A stretch of DNA of 64,000 nt from positions 434,001-498,000 of the forward strand of contig NZ_JAHVIT010000001.1 of NCBI RefSeq assembly GCF_019801605.1, written 5' to 3'. The notes under the pieces are model-generated. The model did no database searches. It worked only from the letters and a program-made list of their open reading frames with translations, and had not been told where the DNA came from. This DNA comes from Maritimibacter alkaliphilus. GTDB lineage: Bacteria; Pseudomonadota; Alphaproteobacteria; Rhodobacterales; Rhodobacteraceae. This document shows positions 18,774 through 26,807 of the stretch, one piece after another (the stretch's first letter is position 1; each line of letters opens with the position of its first letter). The translations under genes and the position numbers were made by a program.

Positions 18774-18788
18774 GCAAGGAGCAGGCGG

Positions 18789-19838
18789 ATGCACGGCGAA
18801 TACAAGGTTCACGGCGGCAAGCTGGTGGTGGCGGATCTGGAGGTCCGCGACGGCAAGCTGGCGGAGGTGCAGATCACCGGGGATTTCTTCCTCGAACCGC
18901 CCGAGGCGCTCGACGATATCCGCGCCGCGCTGAACGGGTTGCCGGCGGAGACCGCACCCGAGGGGATCGAGGCGGCGGTGACGCGGGGCCTGCGCCCCGG
19001 TGCGGCGCTGATGGGCTTCTCGGCCCACGCGATCGCCATCGCCGTGCGCCGGGCGCTTGGCGTCAGCAAGTCGTGGCGTGATTTCGAATGGCAGGTGATC
19101 GACAGCGAGGCGGTGAGCCCGGCGATGCATCTGGCGCTCGATGACGTTCTGGCGCGCGAGGTCGCCGCGGGGCGGCGCGGGCCGACCCTGCGCTTCTGGG
19201 AATGGGAGCGGCCCGCGGTGGTGATCGGCAACTTCCAGTCGGTGAAGAACGAGGTCGACGAGGAGGCTGCCGCGCGGCTTGGCATCGGGATCGTACGCCG
19301 GGTGACCGGTGGCGGGGCCATGCTGGTGGAGCCGGGCGCGACCATCACCTATTCGCTCTATGCGCCGGGGGAGCTGGTCTCGGACATGGACTTCGGGGCC
19401 TCCTATGCCTTCCTCGACCAATGGGTGCTGAAGGCGCTGAACGATCTGGGGATCGACGCGGTCTACAAGCCCCTGAACGACATCACCTCCTCCAAGGGCA
19501 AGATCGGCGGCGCGGCGCAGAAGCGCTATGCCGGGGGCACTGTGCTGCATCACGTGACCATGGCCTATGACATGGATGCCGACGTGATGACGCAGGTCCT
19601 GCGGATCGGGCGCGAGAAGATCTCGGACAAGGGGATCACCTCGGCGGCGAAGCGGGTGGACCCGGTGCGCAGCCAGACCGGGATGGAGCGGCGCGATGTG
19701 ATCGAGCGGATGAAGGCGACGTTCCACGACCTCTACGGCGGTGGCGCAGGGGCGATCACGGCCGAGGAATATGCCAAGGCCGAGGGTCTGGCGGCCGAGA
19801 AATTCGAGACGCGGGAGTGGCTCTATCACCTGCCATGA
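18789..19838 (+). CDS. lplA: lipoate--protein ligase with N-terminal accessory domain
   Basis: 349-residue two-domain protein. Residues about 1-95 (MHGEYKVHGGKLVVADLEV...) resemble the small accessory domain that in E. coli LplA is C-terminal and in some archaea is a separate LplB protein. The rest is a biotin/lipoate ligase catalytic domain with RRVTGGGAMLVEPG, the lipoate-binding RRVTGGG motif, and ITSSKGKIGGAAQKR containing the catalytic Lys. Expected reaction: ATP-dependent attachment of lipoate to E2 and GcvH proteins. Start ATG 18789 has AAGGAG at 18777-18782. The domain order is the notable point. Confidence 0.88.
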   Translation: MHGEYKVHGGKLVVADLEVRDGKLAEVQITGDFFLEPPEALDDIRAALNGLPAETAPEGIEAAVTRGLRPGAALMGFSAHAIAIAVRRALGVSKSWRDFEWQVIDSEAVSPAMHLALDDVLAREVAAGRRGPTLRFWEWERPAVVIGNFQSVKNEVDEEAAARLGIGIVRRVTGGGAMLVEPGATITYSLYAPGELVSDMDFGASYAFLDQWVLKALNDLGIDAVYKPLNDITSSKGKIGGAAQKRYAGGTVLHHVTMAYDMDADVMTQVLRIGREKISDKGITSAAKRVDPVRSQTGMERRDVIERMKATFHDLYGGGAGAITAEEYAKAEGLAAEKFETREWLYHLP

Positions 19839-20334
19839 GGCGGGGGCGCCCTGACGAGATCAAGCCAGCGAGCCGCCACGGGGAAACCTTTGGCGGCTTT
19901 TCCGTTCCTGATGAGAATACCCGCCCGGACGCCCCGCGTCCGGGCCGCGCCCGTCCCGCCCCTTGGGCGGGCGCGCTTTGCGCTTCCGTGGCTGTCGCCC
20001 CCTGCGGGCTCAAAGGCTCCGCCGGAGCCTTTGCAAGACGCCCTCCGGCCACGGGACGGGCGCGGCCCTCTGTTGCGGTCATGTTCGCGGCGGCGGGCGG
20101 TCTCGGCATGCATTTGGAAACCCCACGTGGCCTGAGGGGGAGGCTGGCAAGCGGAAAGGACATGCGGCTCATCCAGCCCTGAAGGCAACGACTGCCCGGG
20201 CGCGGCCCTCTCTCCGGCAGGGGCCTGCGCTATTGCGGGGCATCTTCAACGCCGCCGGCGCTTCGCCACCGTATAGCGCGTGACAACCCTGCTCTGCCGT
20301 GCCACCGATAGCCCACCACAGAAGGATGCCGCCC
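19839..20334. other. intergenic region after lplA with several hairpins, no recognised gene
   Basis: 496 bases with no supported frame. It holds a terminator candidate (19871-19902), an 8-bp stem cccggacg/cgtccggg with a 5-base loop (19924-19944), a 9-bp stem aaaggctcc/ggagccttt with a GCC loop (20012-20032), and the word gggcgcggccctct twice (about 20058 and 20199). The hairpin density could reflect a structured small RNA or decayed repeats. Confidence 0.5.
19871..19902 (+). terminator. probable lplA terminator
   Basis: Stem agccgcca/tggcggct with a 12-base loop, followed by TTTTCC, 33 bases past the lplA stop. Confidence 0.6.
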
Positions 20335-20790
20335 ATGACCACGCCCCCCGTCACCTTCCGCGAGGCCACCGCCGCCGACGTGCCCGCCATCGTCGCCCTC
20401 CTCGCCGAGGACCTGCTGGGCGCGCAGCGCGAGAATGCGGAACCGGAGGTCTATGCCGCGGCCTTCGAGGCGATCCTCGCGCAGCCCCACAACCGGGTCT
20501 ACGTGGGCGAGAGCGGGGGCGAGGTCGTCGCCTGCTACCAGCTGACCATCATCGCGAACCTCTCGCTCATGGCCTCGACCCGGGCCCAGCTGGAGGCGGT
20601 GCGCGTGGCCTCGAAGATGCGCGGCCAGAAGCTGGGGCAGGCGCTGATGGAGGACGTGGACCGGCGGGCCCGGGACGCGGGCGCGGCACTGGTGCAGTTC
20701 ACCTCGAACAACGCCCGCAAGGACGCGCATCGCTTCTACGAGAGACTGGGCTATGCGCCCAGCCACGTGGGGTTCAAGAAGACCTTCTGA
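20335..20790 (+). CDS. GNAT family N-acetyltransferase
   Basis: 151-residue acetyltransferase. It begins TFREATAADVPAIVALLAED, has the acetyl-CoA loop VASKMRGQKLGQALM (the Q/RxxGxG/A-like motif) and ends LVQFTSNNARKDAHRFYERLGY, a very typical GNAT motif B. ATG 20335 is preferred over ATG 20326 and 20299 because of AAGGA at 20322-20325. It converges on the MFS gene 41 bases away. The substrate is unknown. Confidence 0.85.
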   Translation: MTTPPVTFREATAADVPAIVALLAEDLLGAQRENAEPEVYAAAFEAILAQPHNRVYVGESGGEVVACYQLTIIANLSLMASTRAQLEAVRVASKMRGQKLGQALMEDVDRRARDAGAALVQFTSNNARKDAHRFYERLGYAPSHVGFKKTF

Positions 20791-20831
20791 GCAGGATCAC
20801 GGGGTGCCGGGGCGTCCGCCCCGGCGCGTCC

Positions 20832-22049
20832 TCAGAGCGACTTGGGCCGGAAGGCCAGCCAGATCAGCGCGCCGCCCGCCAGCATCAGCATCGGTGCCAT
20901 GGCCATGTTGACCGCGTTCCAGCCATCCACGGGAGAGCCGCCCGAGCAGTTCATCAACCCGCCGGAGGAGAAGGAGGCCAGCGTCACGCCGCCGAAGACG
21001 ATGAGGTCGTTGAGGCCCTGCACCCGGCCTCGCTCCTCGGGCTTGTAGGCGCCCGCCAGCATGGTCGTCGCCCCGATGAAGCCGAAGTTCCAGCCGATGC
21101 CCAGCAGGATCAGCGCGCCGAAGAAGTTCTCCAGCTCGACCCCCTCCAGCGCCACCACGGCGGCCCCGGCGAGGATGACGAGCCCGCTGGCCATGATCTT
21201 GCGCACGCCGAAGCGGTTGATCAGGTGGCCGGTGAAGAAGGACGGGATATACATCGCCAGCACGTGCGAGGAGACCACATTCGCCGCGTCGCCCTGCTGG
21301 AAACCGCAGCCCACGACGGCCAGCGGCGTCGAGGTCATCACGAGGTTCATCAGCGCATAAGAAACCATGGCCACGATGATTGCCACGGCGATCTTGGGCT
21401 CGGCCAGCAGCTCGCGCCGGGTCCGGCCCGCGGGGGCGTCGGCGGCGGGCTTGGGCGGCTTGGGAATGTCGAGGAAGGTGAAGAGCAGCGAACCGAAGAC
21501 GTTGATCGCGATCACGGCGAGGTAGGTGCCGAGGAAGGGGATCACCAGCGCCTCGGAGGTCACCTTGACCAGCTGTGGCCCGATGATCGCGGCCAGCAGC
21601 CCGCCCGCCATCACGTAGGAGATCGCCTTGGGGCGGAAGCTCTCGCTGGCGGTATCCGTCGCGGCGAAGCGGTAGAAGCCCTGCGCGGACATGTAGATGC
21701 CGGTGAAGAGCGAGCCGAGGATGTAGATCCCGAAGGAACCGGAGTAGAGCCCGTAGGCCCCGATGACCGAGCCCAGCACCCCGCCGCCCGCGCCGAGGAA
21801 GAACCCGGCCTTGCGCCCGTATTTCTGCATGATCGCGGAAATCGGTGTCGCGGTCAGCATCGAGCCCAGGACGATCATCGTGATCGGCAGGGTCGCGAAA
21901 CAGGGGTTGGAGGCCAGCGACTGCCCGGCCAGCCCGCCGATGGTGAAGATCATCGGCATCTGCGCGCCCATGATGGCCTGCGCCATCACGAGGATCACGA
22001 CATTGCGCCGGGCGCGGGAATCGTCGGGGATGTAGGTGGTGCTGCTCAT
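20832..22049 (-). CDS. MFS transporter
   Basis: 405-residue major facilitator with about twelve hydrophobic segments and a central cytoplasmic loop (DIPKPPKPAADAPAGRTRR). The inter-helix 2-3 motif reads MQKYGRKAGF (motif A variant), and GHLINRFGVRKIM gives the C-half copy. Start ATG 22049 (MSSTTYIPDDSRARRNVV) is chosen over 22085 by its GAGG site. The substrate is not predictable; the family resembles efflux or uptake permeases without a specific partner. cobA lies 76 bases upstream on the same strand. Confidence 0.85.
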   Translation of the reverse strand: MSSTTYIPDDSRARRNVVILVMAQAIMGAQMPMIFTIGGLAGQSLASNPCFATLPITMIVLGSMLTATPISAIMQKYGRKAGFFLGAGGGVLGSVIGAYGLYSGSFGIYILGSLFTGIYMSAQGFYRFAATDTASESFRPKAISYVMAGGLLAAIIGPQLVKVTSEALVIPFLGTYLAVIAINVFGSLLFTFLDIPKPPKPAADAPAGRTRRELLAEPKIAVAIIVAMVSYALMNLVMTSTPLAVVGCGFQQGDAANVVSSHVLAMYIPSFFTGHLINRFGVRKIMASGLVILAGAAVVALEGVELENFFGALILLGIGWNFGFIGATTMLAGAYKPEERGRVQGLNDLIVFGGVTLASFSSGGLMNCSGGSPVDGWNAVNMAMAPMLMLAGGALIWLAFRPKSL

Positions 22050-22125
22050 GCCCTCTGCCGTAGTGCCCGCCCTTGGGGCAGGCAAGATGACAAAAGGTTC
22101 ATTTATGCACGTATGATCCTGTCAC

Positions 22126-22977
22126 TTACGTGACTTCGGCAGGCTTTCCGCGTCCGAGGGGATCGAGGTTGCGGGGCGGCTCGCCGCGGAGCATCCCCTG
22201 CCAGTCAAGCACTTGGCGCATCAGGACGGATTTGCCGACGCAGAGGATCGCGGGCGGCTCCATCCCGGCGGCCTCGATATCGGCCACGAGGGTGGAGAGC
22301 GTGCTTTCCAGCACCCGCTGGTCGGGCGTGGTGGCCTGCGAGACGACGGCCACCGGCTCCTGCGGATCACGGCCCGCGGCGAGCAGTTCGGTGGCGATAT
22401 GCTGGGCGTGTTTCATGCCCATGTAGATCACGATCACCTGGCTGCCGTCCGAGATCGCCTGCCAGTTCAGCGAGCCGGTGGCGGCGCCGGTCTGGTCGTG
22501 CCCGGTGACGAAGGTGACGGACTGGTTCACGTCGCGGTGGGTGACGGGGATGCCCGCGTAGGCCAGCCCGCCTATACCTGCGCTGATGCCGGGAATGATC
22601 CGCACCGGCACGCCGTGCTGGACGAGGGTCTGCGCCTCTTCACCGCCGCGTCCAAAGACGAAGGGATCGCCGCCCTTGAGCCGCAGCACCCGCTTGCCCG
22701 CGCGCGCCAGGTCGACGAGGCGGAGCGAGATGTCCCTCTGCTTGGCCGAGGGCTTGCCGCCGCGCTTGCCGGCATAGATCATCTCGGCCTGCGGGGCCCA
22801 AGCGAGGATCTCCTCGTGGACGAGCGCATCGTAGACGACGACCTCCGCCTGGCGCAGGGCGTTGAGGGCGTGAAGCGTCAGCAGCCCCGGATCGCCGGGG
22901 CCCGCACCGCAGAGCCAGACCCAGCCGGGCGAGAGCTCCGGCCAGCCGTCGGCGAGGGGGGGCAGGGTGGTGGTCAT
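22126..22977 (-). CDS. cobA: uroporphyrinogen-III C-methyltransferase
   Basis: 283-residue SAM-dependent enzyme that methylates uroporphyrinogen III at C2 and C7, leading to precorrin-2 for siroheme and cobalamin. Family signatures VWLCGAGPGDPGLLTLHA, VVYDALV, YAGKRGGK, RLKGGDPFVFGRGGEE and VIPGISAG-like IIPGISAGIGG are all present. It is the short SUMT form without CysG dehydrogenase/chelatase domains. Neighbours give no hint of whether it serves B12 or siroheme. I looked for a cobalamin riboswitch upstream and saw none. Confidence 0.93.
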   Translation of the reverse strand: MTTTLPPLADGWPELSPGWVWLCGAGPGDPGLLTLHALNALRQAEVVVYDALVHEEILAWAPQAEMIYAGKRGGKPSAKQRDISLRLVDLARAGKRVLRLKGGDPFVFGRGGEEAQTLVQHGVPVRIIPGISAGIGGLAYAGIPVTHRDVNQSVTFVTGHDQTGAATGSLNWQAISDGSQVIVIYMGMKHAQHIATELLAAGRDPQEPVAVVSQATTPDQRVLESTLSTLVADIEAAGMEPPAILCVGKSVLMRQVLDWQGMLRGEPPRNLDPLGRGKPAEVT

Positions 22978-23279
22978 GCCTGATATGTGGCGGGGCAGCG
23001 CGCGTCTGGCAAGGGTGTTACGTGCGGCGCGGTATGGCGCGCGGGGGAAAGCCGTCCGCCTTGGCTGCGGCCTGCGGGAAAATGTTGCGGGTCGCGGGGC
23101 GGTTTGGGCCGGGGTTGCGAATTTGGTCCGCGCAGAGCGATGTCGGACCTATTTGCGGGCCATGCCTCCGCCGAGAGCGGGCGCGCCGTCGCTGACCGCC
23201 CCGCCGGAGAAGGCCTCCCACTGCGCAACAAAAAAGGCCGGGTCTCCCCGGCCTTCCGTATGCGAACTGTCGGACCTGA
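22978..23279. other. cobA-bactofilin intergenic region
   Basis: 302 bases containing the bactofilin terminator (23228-23255) and, to its left, a GC-rich stretch that must carry the cobA promoter. No supported gene and no riboswitch-like conserved box were recognised. Confidence 0.5.
23228..23255 (-). terminator. bactofilin operon terminator
   Basis: On the minus strand a 9-bp stem aaggccggg/cccggcctt with a 4-base loop is followed by a run of T (A-run 23228-23235 on the plus strand), 25 bases past the bactofilin stop. Confidence 0.85.
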
Positions 23280-23789
23280 TCAGGCCTGGCCACCGGCGGG
23301 CTTGGGCGCTGCCGGGGCAGCGGGTGCCTTGCCCTTGGCCGAAAGCGGATCGTCCTGACGCTGGACCGAGCCTTCGAAGTGGGCGCCGCTTTCGATGGCG
23401 ATCGTCTTGTGGATGATGTCGCCTTCCACCCGGGCGGTGGAGGTCAGGCGCACCTTGATGCCGCGCACGCGACCGATGATGCGGCCGTTGATCACCACGT
23501 CGTCGGCGGTGACTTCACCGCGGATCGTGGCGCCTTCGCCGATGGTCAGCAGGTGGGCGCGGATGTCGCCGTCAATCGTGCCCTCGACCTGGATGTCGCC
23601 GGTGGTCTTGAGGTTGCCGGTGATGTTCAGGTCCGAGGAGAGCACCGATGCCGGCGGCTTGGCCTTGGGCGCGGTGGGCTTGTAGTCGGAGGTCGGTGCA
23701 GGCTTGGGCGCGGGCGCTTCCGAGGCAGCCGGAGTGGCACCTTCAGTGGCTTTCGGGCCGGGCTCTTGGATTTTGCTCTTAGAAAACAT
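23280..23789 (-). CDS. bactofilin
   Basis: 169-residue bactofilin (DUF583): a disordered Pro/Ala/Lys-rich N-tail (about 1-48), a beta-helical core with rungs such as LNITGNLKTTGDIQVEGTID and GATIRGEVTADDVVI, and a Pro/Ala-rich C-tail. Bactofilins polymerise without nucleotide and scaffold cell-wall enzymes. Its start lies 11 bases inside the end of the M23 peptidase gene, so the two are coupled; this peptidase-bactofilin pairing recurs in bacteria where it shapes the cell. The local role (curvature, stalk or division) is not known. Confidence 0.93.
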   Translation of the reverse strand: MFSKSKIQEPGPKATEGATPAASEAPAPKPAPTSDYKPTAPKAKPPASVLSSDLNITGNLKTTGDIQVEGTIDGDIRAHLLTIGEGATIRGEVTADDVVINGRIIGRVRGIKVRLTSTARVEGDIIHKTIAIESGAHFEGSVQRQDDPLSAKGKAPAAPAAPKPAGGQA

Positions 23790-25134
23790 CTCTCGCTGCC
23801 TTGATATATGTCATCGGATTGATGGCTTTACCGCCAATGCGCACCTCGTAGTGCAGATGCGGGCCGGTCACACGCCCGGATGCCCCCATATCACCGATAC
23901 GGTCCCCGCGCGAGACCCTTTGTCCCTTCTGGACCCGGATACGGCTCATGTGGGCATAGCGCGTCTCGATTCCGAACTCATGCTGGATCTTCACGAGGCG
24001 ACCATAACCCGAAGACCAGCCGGCGTGAATCACGACACCGTCAGCGGTGGCATAGAGCGGCGTGCCCACGGGGCCCGCGAAGTCGACGCCCGCGTGCATC
24101 CGGCGGCCGCCGGTCTTGGGGTCGCGGCGGTAGCCGAAGTTGGAGGTGAAGCGGTAGTTGGCATGCACCGGGTTGGCGAAAGGCGCTTTCTCGGCGGCGA
24201 TGCGGTAGAGGTTCAGCCGGTCGAGCTGGTTGAGGATCCGGTTCGCGCGCGCGGCGTCGGGCGAGGGCTCCTCGCCCATGGTCGAGAGCGAGATCGGCGT
24301 CAGCGGGCCGCCCTGGCCGGAATAGCCGCGACGGACCTGGTTGATGATGCTGTCGGTGTTCATGCCCGCGTTGCGGAACATCTTGTCGAGCGGCGCGATC
24401 GAGACGGTCATCGCCTCTTCCAGCTGGCGGAAGATGGCGTCGTTCTGGTCGCGCATCAGGGCCAGTTCGGTGGCCATCTCGTCGGCGGCCAGCAGGGCGT
24501 CCTGTGCATCGTTGGAAATCGTGTCGCGCTCCACCGCGGTATCGGCGAGGGCGGAGGTCAGGAAGGACATGGTCGCGTCGTCCGGCGCGCCCTTGCCACC
24601 TGCGCCGCCACCGGCCTCGGCCATGGTCAGCTTCAGCTGGGCGGCCTCGTCGCGTGCGGTGTCGCGTTCCTTGACGGTCTTGCGCAGCGTGGACTGGATC
24701 ACGCCGATCCCGGTCTCGAGCTCCCGCAGGCGGGTTTCGGAGGCGAGCAGCTGGGACTGCATCACGGAAATCTGGTCGAGGGCGGAGGTGAAGCGGTCCT
24801 GCGCGGCGAGCGCCTCGTCAGCGCGGGCATCGCGGTCCTCGGCCATGGCGTTCAGGCGTTCCTGGTAGATCGTCTGATCGCGCATCGCCTGGTCGCGGTA
24901 GTTGCCGGAGCCGATGCTGTCCATCAGCAGGATCGCCGTGGCGATGATCGCCCAGGCGACGACCGCGGCGCCCCCGGCAAAGGCCATCAGCTGCGTGCCG
25001 GGCTTCAGACGGATGAACCGCGTGTCCGTGTCGGAGCGAAGGAAAAGTCGGCGTTCCGGAAAGTGACGCTCGAGCAGAGCGTGCATGCGAATTGCAAGAC
25101 GTGTTCTCACGAAGACGTGTCCCTTTAGTCCCAT
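23779..25134 (-). CDS. membrane-anchored M23 (LytM-type) peptidase
   Basis: About 451 residues: short cytoplasmic N-terminus, one membrane helix (AFAGGAAVVAWAIIATAILL), a long periplasmic coiled coil (about residues 80-250), then an M23 domain. Metal and catalytic residues look intact: GGRRMHAGVDFAGPVG supplies His and Asp, and GPHLHYEVR the HxH. It should therefore cut peptide cross-bridges in peptidoglycan, unlike degenerate EnvC-type activators. Start ATG 25134 is preferred (GAGG site); the frame continues to 25236, and ATG 25086 is another option. It overlaps the bactofilin gene. Confidence 0.9.
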   Translation of the reverse strand: MGLKGHVFVRTRLAIRMHALLERHFPERRLFLRSDTDTRFIRLKPGTQLMAFAGGAAVVAWAIIATAILLMDSIGSGNYRDQAMRDQTIYQERLNAMAEDRDARADEALAAQDRFTSALDQISVMQSQLLASETRLRELETGIGVIQSTLRKTVKERDTARDEAAQLKLTMAEAGGGAGGKGAPDDATMSFLTSALADTAVERDTISNDAQDALLAADEMATELALMRDQNDAIFRQLEEAMTVSIAPLDKMFRNAGMNTDSIINQVRRGYSGQGGPLTPISLSTMGEEPSPDAARANRILNQLDRLNLYRIAAEKAPFANPVHANYRFTSNFGYRRDPKTGGRRMHAGVDFAGPVGTPLYATADGVVIHAGWSSGYGRLVKIQHEFGIETRYAHMSRIRVQKGQRVSRGDRIGDMGASGRVTGPHLHYEVRIGGKAINPMTYIKAARDVF

Positions 25135-25310
25135 CCCAAGACGCCTCAAATTACCCCAACGAGACGTTTCCGAAGGGTTTACCGGCCCCTCCGGCACCGG
25201 GCAAGAATTTTGAGAGGCCGATTCGCAACACTGCACGGAATCTTGCCGATTGGGCGGGAACTTGCCGACGATCCTCTTGTGAATCGGCGAAAATTAGGTC
25301 TTGGCGCCGG

Positions 25311-26135
25311 TCAGGAGAGGTTTTCGGTTAACGGCCAGTAAAAGTCTGGCGGCAGCCCGGCTTCGGCCCGTTTCTCCTCGTTGAAGGGCGGGCGGAGCGG
25401 TCCGTGGAAGTATTTCCGGACCAGTTCGTGGAAGAACGGCTGCGGGTCGCGGTTCTCGCGGCCGCAGAGGAAGTGGAACCACTTGGAGCCATAGGCGACG
25501 TGGCCGACCTCCTCGGCATAGATCGTCTCCAGCGCCGCGATCGCGCCGTCGTCACCGGCCTTGCGGAAGATCTCGATCATTCCCGGCGTCACGTCGAGGC
25601 CGCGCGCCTCCAGCACCATGGGCACCACGGCGAGACGGCCGAAGATGTCCTCCGCCGTGCCCTCGGCGGCGCGCCACATGCCGGCGTGGGCGGGCAGGGC
25701 GCCGTAGTGCGAACCGTTCGCCTCGAGGCAGTCGCACATCAGGTTGAAGTGCTTGCTCTCCTCGTCCGCCGCCTTGACCCAGTCGTCGTAGAAACCGAGC
25801 GGCATGGGAACGTGGCCGAAGCGGGCGATGATGTCCCAGTGCAGGTCGACGGCGTTCAACTCGATATGCGCCACCGCATGGAGGATCGCGCGGCGCCCCT
25901 CGGGCGTGCCGGGGCGGCGGCGGGGCACCTCGCGCGGGTCCAGCAACTCGGGCCTGTCGGGCCGCGAGGGGCGCATCGGCGGGTTGGCCGTGCCCACGGG
26001 CGGGGTGCCGCCGTCCTCGCGGGCGGCCCGCCAGAGGGCGGCATATTCATGCGAGAGCGCGGTCTTCTCCCGCCCACCGGCGGTGGTCAGAACGTCGACG
26101 GCCATTTCGGCCAGCGGTTTGGGCAGGTCGGTCAC
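25311..26135 (-). CDS. DUF455 ferritin-like protein
   Basis: 274 residues with a ferritin-like four-helix core: ligand-type motifs are HAVAHIELNAVDLHWD, AADEESKHFNLM and YAEEVGHVAYG, giving the ExxH pairs of a di-iron site. DUF455 proteins are widespread in proteobacteria and lack a settled function; roles near tRNA-modifying di-iron enzymes have been suggested for relatives. The frame opens with GTG 26135; ATG 26105 is a possible shorter start. It ends with the motif GLPPDFYWPL. Confidence 0.85.
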   Translation of the reverse strand: MTDLPKPLAEMAVDVLTTAGGREKTALSHEYAALWRAAREDGGTPPVGTANPPMRPSRPDRPELLDPREVPRRRPGTPEGRRAILHAVAHIELNAVDLHWDIIARFGHVPMPLGFYDDWVKAADEESKHFNLMCDCLEANGSHYGALPAHAGMWRAAEGTAEDIFGRLAVVPMVLEARGLDVTPGMIEIFRKAGDDGAIAALETIYAEEVGHVAYGSKWFHFLCGRENRDPQPFFHELVRKYFHGPLRPPFNEEKRAEAGLPPDFYWPLTENLS

Positions 26136-26232
26136 GTGGCGTCCCGGTCTTTGATGTTTCCAAGTCGCGGGAGGCTACCACGGGCGGGGCGGGCTCTGCC
26201 AGCCCGCACCCTCGGGGGCGGTGCCCCTGCGG

Positions 26233-26694
26233 TCAGAGCGCCTTGACGGCCTCCAGCACCTCCTCGGCGTGGCCGGGGACCTTCACCTTGGGCCAGGCCC
26301 TGGCGATCTTGCCCTCGCCGTCGATCAGGAAGGTGGCGCGGGTGATGCCCATGAAGGTCTTGCCGTACATCTTCTTCTCGCCCCAGACGCCGTAGTCCTC
26401 GCAGACGGTGCCGTTCTCGTCCGACAGCAGCGTGGTGGCCAGCTCGTGCTTGGTCACGAACTTCTCGTGGCTGGCGACGCTGTCCTTGCTGACGCCCAGA
26501 AGCTGGGCACCCGCGGCCTCGAACTCCGCCTTCATGGCGGTGAAATCCTTGTTCTCAGTGGTGCAGCCCGGCGTGTCGTCGCGCGGGTAGAAGAAGAGCA
26601 CCACCGGTGCGGGCTTCAGCCCCGAGAGCGTCACCTCGCCGCCTCCGGCCTTGGGGAGGGTGAAATCCGGAGCGTTTTCGCCGACGTCGGGCAT
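26233..26694 (-). CDS. bcp: thioredoxin-dependent thiol peroxidase (Bcp/PrxQ)
   Basis: 153-residue peroxiredoxin of the Bcp/PrxQ group that reduces peroxides using thioredoxin. The peroxidatic Cys sits in FYPRDDTPGCTTENKDF (Cys near 44), and a second Cys occurs in ENGTVCEDYGVWGEK. Start ATG 26694 has AGGAAAGG upstream; ATG 26721 has no site. It diverges from the large DUF3971 gene, with which it shares about 110 bases of promoter DNA. Confidence 0.92.
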   Translation of the reverse strand: MPDVGENAPDFTLPKAGGGEVTLSGLKPAPVVLFFYPRDDTPGCTTENKDFTAMKAEFEAAGAQLLGVSKDSVASHEKFVTKHELATTLLSDENGTVCEDYGVWGEKKMYGKTFMGITRATFLIDGEGKIARAWPKVKVPGHAEEVLEAVKAL

Positions 26695-26807
26695 TGCGAT
26701 TGCCTTTCCTGTATCGTCCATGTGAGGAGGATATTAAGCTGCATGTGGCGAGAGAAAAGAGCGGTTGCACCAGAAGGTGCGCCCGTCCTCATGAACACCC
26801 TCGTCCC

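Noticed and set aside
22978..23227. Cobalamin riboswitch upstream of cobA
   Set aside because: No B12-box-like conserved core or expected stem set was visible by eye; a covariance-model search would settle it.
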